A stretch of DNA of 64,000 bases, taken from contig NZ_JAKIKW010000003.1 of assembly GCF_023283945.1 (NCBI RefSeq), positions 62,001-126,000 on the forward strand, written 5' to 3'. Positions 8,485 to 16,819 of this stretch are shown in pieces (position 1 is the first letter of the stretch; the number at the start of each line of letters is the position of its first letter). Under the pieces are notes generated by a model. That model saw only the letters and a list, made by a program, of their open reading frames with translations, was not told where the DNA came from and searched no databases. Made by a program: the position numbers and the translations under genes. Origin of the DNA: Shewanella gelidimarina. Its GTDB lineage: Bacteria; Pseudomonadota; Gammaproteobacteria; Enterobacterales; Shewanellaceae.

Positions 8485-10680
8485 TTAAAGCAGATCTTGT
8501 GGATCGCGATCGAGACTCCAACGGCATTTTTTAGCCAGAGGTAACTGTTCAATTTGTGGTAGTGCTTGTTCAAATGCTTGTTGCAGTTGATTGCGGTTTT
8601 TAGTTTGGAAAAGTAGCTGGCGACGATATTTACCGGCCTTTCTATCCAGTGGGGCAGGCATCGGCCCTATCACTTCACACTCTTCATTTTGTGGCAGAAG
8701 TGCCCCTATTTGACTCAGCAGTGCATCGGCGTCTGCTGCCAAATGGGCTTCTGCGCGAATGAGGATCATATGCCAAGCGGGCGGGAGTAATGCTTGTTTA
8801 CGCTCATTGAGCTGATTGCGAGCAAACTCACCGTAGCCTTTATGCATGAGCTCTCGAAGCATGGTGTTGTCGCTTTGATGGGTTTGTAATAACACGGTTC
8901 CAGGTTTGCTGGCACGACCGGCACGACCTGAGACTTGAGTGTAAAGCTGGCCGAAACGTTCCGGTGCTCTAAAGTCTGCACTAAAGAGCGCGCCGTCGAC
9001 ATCCAAAAGCCCGACCAAGGTCACATCAGGAAAGTGATGGCCTTTTGCTAGCATTTGAGTGCCCACTAAAATTTTGTATTCGCCTTTATGAATCGCGTTG
9101 AGATGGGCCTCCAATGAACCTTTATTGCGCGTGGTGTCGCGATCGATACGCACAACGGGGTGGTTGGGAAACTCTTTCTCAAGGAAGCTGGCGAGTTGCT
9201 CGGTACCCACACCTTGGCCAGCAAGCATGGTGCTACCACATTGATGACACTGCTTGGGGATCGCATATTGATTACTGCAGTGATGACAGCGGATCTCTCC
9301 TAAGGCTTGATGCACAGTAAAGAAGGCATCACAGCGATCGCATTCATGTAGATGTCCACATTCATGGCAGATTAACGCGGGAGCAAAGCCCCGTCGGTTG
9401 AGAAATAAAATGACTTGGTTGCCCGCATCAAGGTGGATGCGCATTTCATTCAACAATGCATGGGACATACCGGTGCGCAGTGGCTGATTACGAATGTCGA
9501 CAATGCCTTGACGCACTTTTTCTGCATTGCCTGCACGTTGACCTAGCTGCAAATGCTCATATCGACCACTAAGTGCATTTTGTAAGGTTTCCAGTGACGG
9601 TGTTGCAGTGCCTAAAAGAACTGGAATATCTTCTAGATGCCCACGCATAACGGCAAGATCACGTGCGTGGTAACCCACGCCCTCTTGTTGCTTAAAACTC
9701 GAGTCGTGCTCTTCGTCTAAAATAATCACCCCAGGATAAGCCATCGGCGTAAATAACGCCGAACGCGTGCCGATAATAATGGCAGCTTCGCCCGTTTTGG
9801 CATGGCGCCATGCATCTAATCGTTGATTGTCAGTCAAACCAGAATGAATGACTGATACTTTGACATTAAAGCGGTGTCTGAATCGGCTAATGGTTTGGGG
9901 AGTTAAGCCGATTTCCGGGACTAGGACGAGTGCTTGCTTGCCCTGCTTTAATATTGTTTCTAATAAAGCCAAGTAAACTTCGGTTTTCCCCGAGCCCGTA
10001 ACACCTTCGAGTAACGTGCAGTGATAGCCAGATTGCAGCGTGAGTGTCGCGACCGCGATGGCTTGTTCTGGGTTGAGTCTATGTGGCTCTTCAGTCATTT
10101 CAAGCTGGGTTCGCCAGCTGAGATCAACGGACACAACACGTGAATTCTTCGTTATCCAGCCTTTATCATCGAGTGCTTTTAGCGCGGCTTTACTGAGTTC
10201 TAATGCGGTGATTTCGTGCTGTTCGAGATCGCGTTCTGCTAAGGCGTTAAACAGTTTGCGTTGCGCGGGTGCACGGTTGAGTTGATTAACATCAGCGGCG
10301 CGTCCCGCATCCGTTAAAGTCCAATAGGTCGCCGTCGCCGCTTTCGACTCCGCCCCTTTTCTCAGTGCCACGGGTATCGCTTGTGATAGCATTTGCCCTA
10401 AGCTGCAGAAGTAATATCTTGCAGCCCAAGCCGTTAATTTATACAGTGAATCAGGTAATAGTGGTGCATCGTCTAAAATGCTAACAATAGGCTTTATTTG
10501 CTTAGGCGTTAAATTACAAGTATCCGTTATGGCCGTAATCAGGCCGATAAGCTGCTGACGACCAAATGGCACTTGTACTCGCATGCCTTTTTGAGGAACG
10601 ATTACGATATGCTCAGGAACTTGGTAACTAAAGGTTTGCCGCATCGGAACGGGCAGGGCGACCTCAACAAACAAAGGCAT
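8485..10680 (-). CDS. priA: Primosomal protein N', replication restart helicase PriA
   Basis: A 3'-to-5' superfamily 2 helicase that recognises stalled forks and loads the primosome. The 731 residues are almost identical in length to the E. coli protein (732). The N-terminal 3'-end-binding domain includes VEVALPVPMRQTFSYQVP. Walker A is GVTGSGKTE at about 224-232 and the DEEH box lies near 320 (ILDEEHDSSFKQQEG). A zinc-binding cluster of paired cysteines (CHECGHLHECDRC, then CHHC and CHQCG) spans about 431-480, followed by the GTQMLAKGHHFP and QVSGRAGRA helicase motifs. It is divergently placed from the FimV-like gene, 100 bp away. Confidence 0.97.
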   Translation of the reverse strand: MPLFVEVALPVPMRQTFSYQVPEHIVIVPQKGMRVQVPFGRQQLIGLITAITDTCNLTPKQIKPIVSILDDAPLLPDSLYKLTAWAARYYFCSLGQMLSQAIPVALRKGAESKAATATYWTLTDAGRAADVNQLNRAPAQRKLFNALAERDLEQHEITALELSKAALKALDDKGWITKNSRVVSVDLSWRTQLEMTEEPHRLNPEQAIAVATLTLQSGYHCTLLEGVTGSGKTEVYLALLETILKQGKQALVLVPEIGLTPQTISRFRHRFNVKVSVIHSGLTDNQRLDAWRHAKTGEAAIIIGTRSALFTPMAYPGVIILDEEHDSSFKQQEGVGYHARDLAVMRGHLEDIPVLLGTATPSLETLQNALSGRYEHLQLGQRAGNAEKVRQGIVDIRNQPLRTGMSHALLNEMRIHLDAGNQVILFLNRRGFAPALICHECGHLHECDRCDAFFTVHQALGEIRCHHCSNQYAIPKQCHQCGSTMLAGQGVGTEQLASFLEKEFPNHPVVRIDRDTTRNKGSLEAHLNAIHKGEYKILVGTQMLAKGHHFPDVTLVGLLDVDGALFSADFRAPERFGQLYTQVSGRAGRASKPGTVLLQTHQSDNTMLRELMHKGYGEFARNQLNERKQALLPPAWHMILIRAEAHLAADADALLSQIGALLPQNEECEVIGPMPAPLDRKAGKYRRQLLFQTKNRNQLQQAFEQALPQIEQLPLAKKCRWSLDRDPQDLL

Positions 10681-10780
10681 AAAACTCTATTTCGATAGGA
10701 GATAAGCCTGTAGTGTACCGAGGCGAGTCTAGGAGAGCCAGTCAGATTTAACTTATTATGATGCGCTAGAAAAGGAAACG

Positions 10781-11515
10781 ATGAAAAGAATAATAATATT
10801 AGCATTAACGACGTTAGCGCTGTTTAGCACCGCGGTTACTGCTGAGGTTTCTCATGTCAGCATAAATCAAAGGTTATTTGAACTGGGAGAGTACCCAAAA
10901 CTCAAAGTGAATATGATTTCAAGCCATAAGAACCCCAATAAAGTGCAGTTCTTTTTGCGGCAATCGACCGGAGAAGAGCGCCTTGTGAGTTCACCGTTGA
11001 GTAATTTCCTAGTGTTAGTTACGGGCGTTGACGATGTTGTCGATAGTGAAGCGGTGTTGGTGGTGAAAGAGCATCGAATAAACCGCTGGCGAGAAGTCAC
11101 GGTGCTTAACTTATTCAGTGACAACCCTGTCGAGAATGTGCCGCATACGGCATACGTTGAACAGACTCCATCGCCAGCGAAGGTCAATGAGAAAGAAAAC
11201 CGTACTGTAAAAGCGATTTCAAATTCGTTAACGACCAGCACGGCAGCTACTGCCGTTAAACTCGAAGAAAATTGTAATGTAGACTTTAATGGTAGCGAAA
11301 CACTCTGGCGTATTGGTTTACGTCAATCTAAAGTGTGGGGAGTCAACACTTATGGTGCAATACTTGCCATTTATGAGGCGAATCCACGTGCTTTTAATAA
11401 AAATAAAATCAATGGTTTAAAGGCTGATGCGTTATTGAAATGTCCTTCTGTAGCAATATTAGATAAATATACTGATGCCAAGGCTGCCGAAAAATTATTT
11501 GATTCGATGTACTAG
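10781..11515 (+). CDS. Small FimV-domain periplasmic protein
   Basis: A 244-residue protein with a cleavable signal peptide (MKRIIILALTTLALFSTAVTA, cut near residue 21). Residues 22-110 form an N-terminal beta-rich region starting VSHVSINQRLFELGEYPKL, as in the FimV/TspA N-terminus. A Thr/Ser/Glu linker follows, then a FimV core motif at about 175-215: LWRIGLRQSKVWGVN, then AILAIYEANPRAFNKNKING. FimV proteins are usually far longer, with a membrane helix and a TPR cytoplasmic part; this one stops after the periplasmic motif. FimV homologues affect pilus assembly and polar localisation, so a link with the msh locus 3 kb downstream is possible but only inferred. Confidence 0.65.
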   Translation: MKRIIILALTTLALFSTAVTAEVSHVSINQRLFELGEYPKLKVNMISSHKNPNKVQFFLRQSTGEERLVSSPLSNFLVLVTGVDDVVDSEAVLVVKEHRINRWREVTVLNLFSDNPVENVPHTAYVEQTPSPAKVNEKENRTVKAISNSLTTSTAATAVKLEENCNVDFNGSETLWRIGLRQSKVWGVNTYGAILAIYEANPRAFNKNKINGLKADALLKCPSVAILDKYTDAKAAEKLFDSMY

Positions 11516-11583
11516 GGATTGCAGCAACTTAGGGTAGGATAGCGCGCTCACTGATTCTATTTATGGTGATTCATGACGGGTAG

Positions 11584-11612
11584 CTGGATCTATTGCTTAA
11601 ATGCTGTATAAT
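11584..11612 (+). promoter_or_regulatory. Candidate rpmE promoter
   Basis: A perfect TATAAT at 11607-11612 lies 86 bp before the rpmE start, with a weak -35 candidate (CTGGAT at 11584, 17-bp spacer). Transcription would start near 11619 and include the leader hairpin. Confidence 0.5.
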
Positions 11613-11647
11613 CCTGCGCCCTAAACTATTATTAACTGCATGTGGTG

Positions 11648-11664
11648 TCCGACTTCGGGTTGGA
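11648..11664 (+). promoter_or_regulatory. rpmE leader hairpin, candidate L31 autoregulatory site
   Basis: TCCGAC (11648-11653) and GTTGGA (11659-11664) form a 6-bp stem around TTCGG, 34 nt before the rpmE start codon. L31 has been reported to repress its own mRNA through a 5'-UTR element in gammaproteobacteria. This stem is the obvious candidate, but the match was not checked against a model. Confidence 0.45.
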
Positions 11665-11698
11665 AGAGCGACATGGCCTTAACCTTGAGGTAATTCCA

Positions 11699-11911
11699 AT
11701 GAAAGCAGGTATTCATCCTGATTATGCAGAAATCACTGCAACTTGTACTTGTGGTAACGTTATCAAAATTAACTCTACTATCGGTAAAGACTTACATTTA
11801 GACGTTTGTGGTGCATGTCACCCATTCTACACTGGTACCCAGAAAGTTACGGATACTGGCGGACGTATCGATAAGTTCAACAAGCGCTTTGGTGCACTTG
11901 GCAAGAAGTAA
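11699..11911 (+). CDS. rpmE: 50S ribosomal protein L31
   Basis: A 70-residue protein that bridges the two ribosomal subunits. It starts [12 protein letters not shown] and has the zinc-binding cysteine set of the C+ form: CTCGN near residues 16-20 and CGACH near 37-41. The open frame continues upstream to a GTG at 11642, but that would add 19 residues without family support and would read through the leader hairpin; TTGAGG upstream of the ATG at 11699 acts as the ribosome-binding site. A strong terminator follows, so it is a single-gene transcript. The zinc-dependent form makes it sensitive to zinc status in species that also carry a C- paralogue. Confidence 0.96.
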   Translation: MKAGIHPDYAEITATCTCGNVIKINSTIGKDLHLDVCGACHPFYTGTQKVTDTGGRIDKFNKRFGALGKK

Positions 11912-11930
11912 TTACTTCTGCAATGAATTT

Positions 11931-11957
11931 AAAAAAGGCGCCTTCTGGCGCCTTTTT
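11931..11957 (+). terminator. Intrinsic terminator of rpmE
   Basis: AAAAAGGCGCC and GGCGCCTTTTT pair around a TTCT loop, 20 bp past the stop codon, with a run of five T residues. Confidence 0.9.
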
Positions 11958-12028
11958 GCTATTCTGAGGTTGAGCTTTTCTATCTTTCTTACTGATATAT
12001 GTCTATTTGACGACTCAACAGGATCCCA

Positions 12029-12808
12029 ATGGGCTTTAAAACATCACTCTGCGCCTTATTATTAGTTTTGACTCTTTCGCCTGTTCACGCCAGTCAATGT
12101 GTGCCGACTAGCTTTGATGAAACCGTGGTGCTTGATTACGTCAATGACGGCGATACCATTACCTTAAAAGATGGTCGACGAGTGCGGTTCATCGGTGTTG
12201 ATACTCCTGAAATTGATTTCCAGTTTAAAGAGCTTTCAGACCCATACGCCGCAGAGGCTAAATCATTTCTGCAAAGTACAGTCAAACCAGGACAAACACT
12301 TAAACTTGTTTTTGGGCAGCAAAAACTGGATCCATACGGCCGTACACTTGCTTATGTGTATACCGCTGCAGGTGAACATCTGCAGGAACTGCTACTCAGT
12401 AATGGCTTTGCTAAAGCCAAGGTGTTTCAAAATGACTTTTTTTGGCAATGTTTAGCGGACATTGAACATGATGCGCGGACAAATCAACGAGGTCTATGGC
12501 AGCATCTTGACTACCAAGCTAAATCACCTGCACAGCTTTCAAGAAGCGATAGCAACCAATGGCGAGAGGTCAGAGGGGTGGTGACTGGCTATGAAAGAAA
12601 AGGTCAGGATTTAGCGCTGTTAATCGATGATAAGTTGGTTTTGATGATATCTAAGCAAGATATCAGTAAGTTTAATAACATATTGAATCTTAATCTGCTG
12701 CAAAGCCAGGTAATAGTGCGTGGCAAGGTGTACTTTTCTTACAGTAAGTGGCGCGTAAATGGCACTCATCCATCACAGATAACCGTCGAAAAAGACAGTT
12801 TGGAATAA
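12029..12808 (+). CDS. Secreted thermonuclease-like (SNase domain) protein
   Basis: A 259-residue protein with a signal peptide (MGFKTSLCALLLVLTLSPVHA, cleavage near 21) and a staphylococcal-nuclease-like domain at about 30-155. Conserved SNase pieces are YVNDGDTITLKDGRRVRFIGVDTPE (residues 36-60), carrying the calcium-binding Asp and first catalytic Arg, and DPYGRTLAYV with the second Arg. Four Cys residues may form disulfides. The last 100 residues (VRGVVTGYERKGQDLALLID onward) look like an OB-fold-type extension. It is probably a periplasmic or secreted phosphodiesterase acting on nucleic acid. AGGATCCCA precedes the ATG at good spacing. It is transcribed alone after the rpmE terminator. 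Confidence 0.85.
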   Translation: MGFKTSLCALLLVLTLSPVHASQCVPTSFDETVVLDYVNDGDTITLKDGRRVRFIGVDTPEIDFQFKELSDPYAAEAKSFLQSTVKPGQTLKLVFGQQKLDPYGRTLAYVYTAAGEHLQELLLSNGFAKAKVFQNDFFWQCLADIEHDARTNQRGLWQHLDYQAKSPAQLSRSDSNQWREVRGVVTGYERKGQDLALLIDDKLVLMISKQDISKFNNILNLNLLQSQVIVRGKVYFSYSKWRVNGTHPSQITVEKDSLE

Positions 12809-13002
12809 TATATAGCGATAAAGTTAAAATTTTGAAAGATCTTATTTGAAATGCTTCTATATTCGAGTATCTTAGCGACTATCAGCTTACGTTTATTGTT
12901 TAGGTAATACACTAGACCGACCTCAACCTAAACAGCTTCAATAACCGTTTAGCTGTCGACCTTTCGCTTTGGATAACATTAGTCGCACTCAGGATTAGAA
13001 AA

Positions 13003-14253
13003 ATGGCAGATCTTCGTCAACAAGCCCTCGATTATCATGAATTACCCGTACCAGGTAAAACAGCAGTTTGCCTAACAAAACCCGCAGAAACGAGCATGGA
13101 CCTTGCACTGGCGTATAGCCCCGGTGTGGCAGAACCTGTGCGTGAAATCGCGGCAAACCCTGAAAATGCATATCGCTATACCGGTAAAGGCAACACAGTT
13201 GCTGTTATTTCTAATGGCACCGCCATTCTAGGTTTAGGTAATTTAGGTCCGTTGGCATCTAAGCCTGTGATGGAAGGCAAAGCGTTATTGTTTAAGCATT
13301 TTGCCAATATCGATGCGACTGATATCGAAGTAAAACACAGAACTTCAGAAGAGTTTATTAATATAGTTGAAGCGATTGCCGATACATTCGGTGGTATTAA
13401 CCTTGAAGATATTAAAGCGCCAGAGTGTTTTGAGATAGAAAAAGCCTTGATTGAGCGTTGTAATGTGCCTGTTTTTCATGACGATCAACACGGTACTGCG
13501 ATTGTGACTACCGCAGGCATGATCAATGCGTTAGAGATCCAAGGTAAGTCGATGGAAAAAGCTGTATTTGTTTGTATGGGCGCTGGCGCTGCTGCCATCG
13601 CTTGTATGACAATGATGGTTAATTGTGGTGCCCAACGCGAAAATATCTACATGTTAGATAGAAAAGGCGTAATCCACACTCGTCGCGAAGACATTAACGA
13701 ATATAAAGCTTTATTTGCAAACAATACGGATAAGCGCACGCTACAAGATGTTATCAAGGGTGCAGATGCTTTCTTAGGTTTATCTGGCCCAGATGTTCTT
13801 GGCGCTGAAGATGTAGCCTTGATGGCTGAGAACCCGGTGATTTTTGCCTGTTCAAACCCAGATCCTGAAATCAGACCTGAAATCGCCCATGAAACCCGTA
13901 AAGACTTAATTATGGGAACGGGTCGAAGTGACTATCCAAACCAGGTCAACAACGTATTGTGTTTTCCATTCATTTTCCGTGGTGCATTAGATGTGCGTGC
14001 ATCGAAGATTAATGATGAAATGAAAATTGCTGCCGTGCATGCTATTGCAAGCTTAGCTAAAGAAGCCGTGCCAGCATCAGTGCTTGCTGCATATCCAGAT
14101 GTTAGCTCTCTGGAATTTGGTGCCGAGTACGTGATTCCTAAACCAATGGACCCGCGCTTATTACCGAATGTTGCTAAAGCGGTAGCCCTTGCTGCCATTG
14201 AGTCGGGTGTGGCTCATATTACGACGTTACCTATCGGTTATATGGAGTCGTAA
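13003..14253 (+). CDS. Malic enzyme, short form without phosphotransacetylase domain
   Basis: Oxidative decarboxylation of malate to pyruvate with NAD(P)+. The 416 residues carry the malic N-terminal domain (LALAYSPGVAEPVREI with the catalytic Tyr; KHRTSEEFI), the metal and substrate segment VPVFHDDQHGTAIV, and a Rossmann NAD(P) fold (VFVCMGAGAAAIACMTMM). CSNPDPEI and GRSDYPNQVNN are also family motifs. E. coli MaeB carries an extra phosphotransacetylase-like domain of more than 300 residues that is absent here. This single-domain type is common in many bacteria. Cofactor preference cannot be fixed by eye. It is a single-gene unit closed by a strong terminator. Confidence 0.93.
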   Translation: MADLRQQALDYHELPVPGKTAVCLTKPAETSMDLALAYSPGVAEPVREIAANPENAYRYTGKGNTVAVISNGTAILGLGNLGPLASKPVMEGKALLFKHFANIDATDIEVKHRTSEEFINIVEAIADTFGGINLEDIKAPECFEIEKALIERCNVPVFHDDQHGTAIVTTAGMINALEIQGKSMEKAVFVCMGAGAAAIACMTMMVNCGAQRENIYMLDRKGVIHTRREDINEYKALFANNTDKRTLQDVIKGADAFLGLSGPDVLGAEDVALMAENPVIFACSNPDPEIRPEIAHETRKDLIMGTGRSDYPNQVNNVLCFPFIFRGALDVRASKINDEMKIAAVHAIASLAKEAVPASVLAAYPDVSSLEFGAEYVIPKPMDPRLLPNVAKAVALAAIESGVAHITTLPIGYMES

Positions 14254-14277
14254 TCACTTATTCTGCTAGTGATTAAG

Positions 14278-14302
14278 AAAAGGGGCTTAGGCCCCTTTTT
14301 TG
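14278..14302 (+). terminator. Intrinsic terminator of the malic enzyme gene
   Basis: AAAAGGGGC and GCCCCTTTTTT pair around TTAG, 25 bp past the stop codon. Because of it, csrD needs a promoter of its own downstream. Confidence 0.9.
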
Positions 14303-14416
14303 TTTTCTGTCGTTTTTATTTTGCCTTTTATCACCTGCTGTTTAATAATCCTCAAATAAGCCGCTATTTGCGGGATAATTCTTCTACATCAAAATAAGAT
14401 CCTGCAGGAAGCGGAC

Positions 14417-14682
14417 ATATACCCATCTTGCCTGAAGATGCAGGATTCAGTGGGAGTTTAATGGGCTTTAATCAAGGCATTGATTGCCACTAATGGTCGT
14501 TCCCTTAGTAAAATCAATAACACGGAGTAAAGCCCATTAAAACCCATCGCAGAAGGCGTTGTGCAAGCTCACTTCGTTGTTGCACTAACTTAAAAGGGAA
14601 TAACCATTTCTATGTTAACGCGCCTAGAATTGAACTGGCACAATGCCTCTGAAACGAGCATCTTCAAGTAGGATGGGTATAT
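14417..14682. mobile_element. MITE-like element, 266 bp, ending in the csrD start codon
   Basis: The ends at 14417-14441 and 14658-14682 are 25-bp inverted repeats with 22 matches (left end begins ATATACCCATC). Inside, TTTAATGGGCTTTA at 14458-14471 pairs with TAAAGCCCATTAAA at 14528-14541, so the DNA can fold into a long cruciform. There is no transposase gene. The segment 14588-14611 (ACTTAAAAGGGAATAACC...) is identical over 24 bp to a segment of a second element at 55780-56053. The right end contains AGGA at 14670-14673 and the A and T of the csrD ATG. No target-site duplication was recognised. Confidence 0.7.
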
Positions 14683-16597
14683 GATACTCACTCGAATTCT
14701 TACTAAGAAACTCACTAGCTTTTGGCTGATGTCGTTAGTTGGTGTCGCCTTTATCTGTTTTTTAACCGCTATGTTTAGTTTCGTGCAGCTGACCTATGCA
14801 TTTCAACAGCAAAAAGTGTCAGAACTAGAGGGCATGTTACAACAGCAGTTTGCCGTCACTGTGGCACCAGAAGAGAAGTGGCAGCTTAATAATTGGTTGC
14901 CACCATTGCTACATGCCTACCAAGCGCAATCGTTTGTGCTGACTAAAGGTAACGTCACTCTATTTGAATATAAGGCGCTAAAGCCTCAACCTGGTGGTGT
15001 GCAATACAGCAGTCAGCTTGAAAATGGCCTAATGATGGAGCTGGCATTGCCACAGCCGTTTAATAAGCATGAAGTCAGTGCTTATGAATGGATGATTCTG
15101 TTGGTGGGGTGTCTCGCCGTTATGCTGTTTGTACGATTTGGCTTTCGATGGTTTTCGGACCAACTTAATGGCATCGAAGATCTCACCGAGCGGGCTAACC
15201 TTATCTTAACGGGTAAGCGCGATAAAGCATTGGCAGAAAAGGGGCATGGAAGACCTCGGATGATTAACCGCGCCATGACGCAGCTACTACTTGAGCTGCA
15301 TGATGCACATAAAGAGCGGGCGAGGTTTGATCAATTTATACGTTCCAACACGTTTCTTGATGCTGAAACGGGTGTTGGTAACCGTTTGTTCCTTAAAAAC
15401 CGTTTGGATGCACTGAGCAATAGTGCAGGCATGATGACACCCGGTGTGTTGTATCTGTTTGAGATGGAAGATCTAGACCTATTAAACCGAGAAATTGGTG
15501 AGCAAGAGGTCAATGAAATACTGTCACAAATCATCGCCACTATTAATCAAATTTTAGTGAGTAAAGCTAATATCATTTTCTCGCGCCGCTCTTATAATCA
15601 GTTCGCGGTGGTGGTGCCACAAATTTCACAAAAAGAAGCGGACCAAGTCGCGGCTAAATTGTTACGGGTGAGTTTAAGCCAGATTGATAGCTTGCTCGAT
15701 ACACCTGATGATTTTCTGCATCTAGGCGGGGCCTATTTTAAAGTGGGTGATGACAAAGATGCTTTAGTGGAAGAGGCGGAGCTCGCTTTGCGCTCGGCTC
15801 AGTTTCAAGGCGGTAGTAGTTGGTTTATGTATGACAAGGGCGCTGTTGATGGTGATTTGTCTAAAGGCTCTGTGCGTTGGCGTAGCTTTTTGGAGAACGT
15901 GCTCGTTAGCAAGCGAGTCTTTTTATTCTCGCAGCCTGTGGTTGATAGTGATTTAACTGCGCATCATCAAGAAGTGTCTTGTCGACTGCGTGATACCCAA
16001 GGTAATTTGGTCCGAGCAACCCTTTTTCTCCCCATGGCAATTAAGTGCGGCCTCATCCCTCAAATAGAAAGGCAGGTTATCGAGATGGTGCTGTTTGATA
16101 TCTTGCCGAAACAAAATGATACTAGCCTTAAGTTCAGCATTAACCTGAGCTTAGATACATTAACCAGCCGAGCCTTCGTGCGCTGGTTAAAAACCACATT
16201 GTTGGAATATCGGCACTTAGTCCCGCGGATCATCTTTGAGATAAATGAAGACATTCTAGTGCACCACCAAGATGTGCTCAAAGAGCCGCTCGATATGATC
16301 AGTAAAATGGGTGCGGGGATCTGTGTTGACAGAGTGGGGCAGCAAGTTGTGAGTACCGAGTATTTACAACGTTACCCTATCTCGTTAATTAAACTGCACC
16401 GTTCTATCGTCAGTCAAATCCACCTGCGAGCGGAGAACCAACTCTTTATCCGCAGTTTAATCGCCGGGCTGTATGGTACCGATGTGCAAGTTTGTGCTGA
16501 AGGTGTTGAGGTTTTTGAAGAGTGGCAGACGTTACAAATTTTAGGCGTGAGTGCGGGTCAAGGTAGTTTTTTTAGTGAGCCAATAGAAGAAGTATAA
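14681..16597 (+). CDS. csrD: CsrD/MshH, degenerate GGDEF-EAL membrane regulator
   Basis: In E. coli CsrD makes the regulatory RNAs CsrB and CsrC sensitive to RNase E and so frees CsrA; the Vibrio counterpart, MshH, opens the MSHA locus as here. The 638 residues show two membrane helices (about 16-37 and 137-155), a periplasmic loop between them, a GGDEF-like domain (about 225-370) and an EAL-like domain (about 395-630). Both are degenerate: the GGDEF position reads RRSYNQF and the EAL loop reads HQEVSCRL, so neither cyclase nor phosphodiesterase activity is expected. The ATG overlaps the MITE end by two bases. It is separated from mshI by 222 bp with its own candidate promoter. Confidence 0.9.
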   Translation: MILTRILTKKLTSFWLMSLVGVAFICFLTAMFSFVQLTYAFQQQKVSELEGMLQQQFAVTVAPEEKWQLNNWLPPLLHAYQAQSFVLTKGNVTLFEYKALKPQPGGVQYSSQLENGLMMELALPQPFNKHEVSAYEWMILLVGCLAVMLFVRFGFRWFSDQLNGIEDLTERANLILTGKRDKALAEKGHGRPRMINRAMTQLLLELHDAHKERARFDQFIRSNTFLDAETGVGNRLFLKNRLDALSNSAGMMTPGVLYLFEMEDLDLLNREIGEQEVNEILSQIIATINQILVSKANIIFSRRSYNQFAVVVPQISQKEADQVAAKLLRVSLSQIDSLLDTPDDFLHLGGAYFKVGDDKDALVEEAELALRSAQFQGGSSWFMYDKGAVDGDLSKGSVRWRSFLENVLVSKRVFLFSQPVVDSDLTAHHQEVSCRLRDTQGNLVRATLFLPMAIKCGLIPQIERQVIEMVLFDILPKQNDTSLKFSINLSLDTLTSRAFVRWLKTTLLEYRHLVPRIIFEINEDILVHHQDVLKEPLDMISKMGAGICVDRVGQQVVSTEYLQRYPISLIKLHRSIVSQIHLRAENQLFIRSLIAGLYGTDVQVCAEGVEVFEEWQTLQILGVSAGQGSFFSEPIEEV

Positions 16598-16743
16598 CTC
16601 GTTTACAGAGTCGGCAAACGATAAGATGTAATGGCTTTATAGATGTTTTTCTATAATATTCAAATATTAGTAGTTACAATGAGTGACATAAGAAGACTCT
16701 CTTTGCTTTTAACCTAAATTAGATCAGTATTATCATCATCTAA

Positions 16744-16773
16744 TTCACAAGTCGTTATCAGAAACTCGATAAT
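16744..16773 (+). promoter_or_regulatory. Candidate promoter of the mshI operon
   Basis: TTCACA at 16744-16749 and GATAAT at 16768-16773 with an 18-bp spacer form a plausible sigma-70 site, 46 bp before the mshI ATG in the csrD-mshI gap. From here mshI to mshF are closely spaced and mostly overlapping. Confidence 0.4.
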
Positions 16774-16819
16774 ATGAACATTTACGGGTAAGAACTAACA
16801 GTATTTAAGGCACGGATGA

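Noticed and set aside
10867..11241. Antisense open frames within the FimV-like gene and many other genes
   Set aside because: They are shadows of well-supported genes on the other strand and lack ribosome-binding sites and family motifs.
14417..14682. Insertion sequence with transposase
   Set aside because: Terminal inverted repeats are clear, but 266 bp hold no transposase frame; only a MITE-like element is supported.
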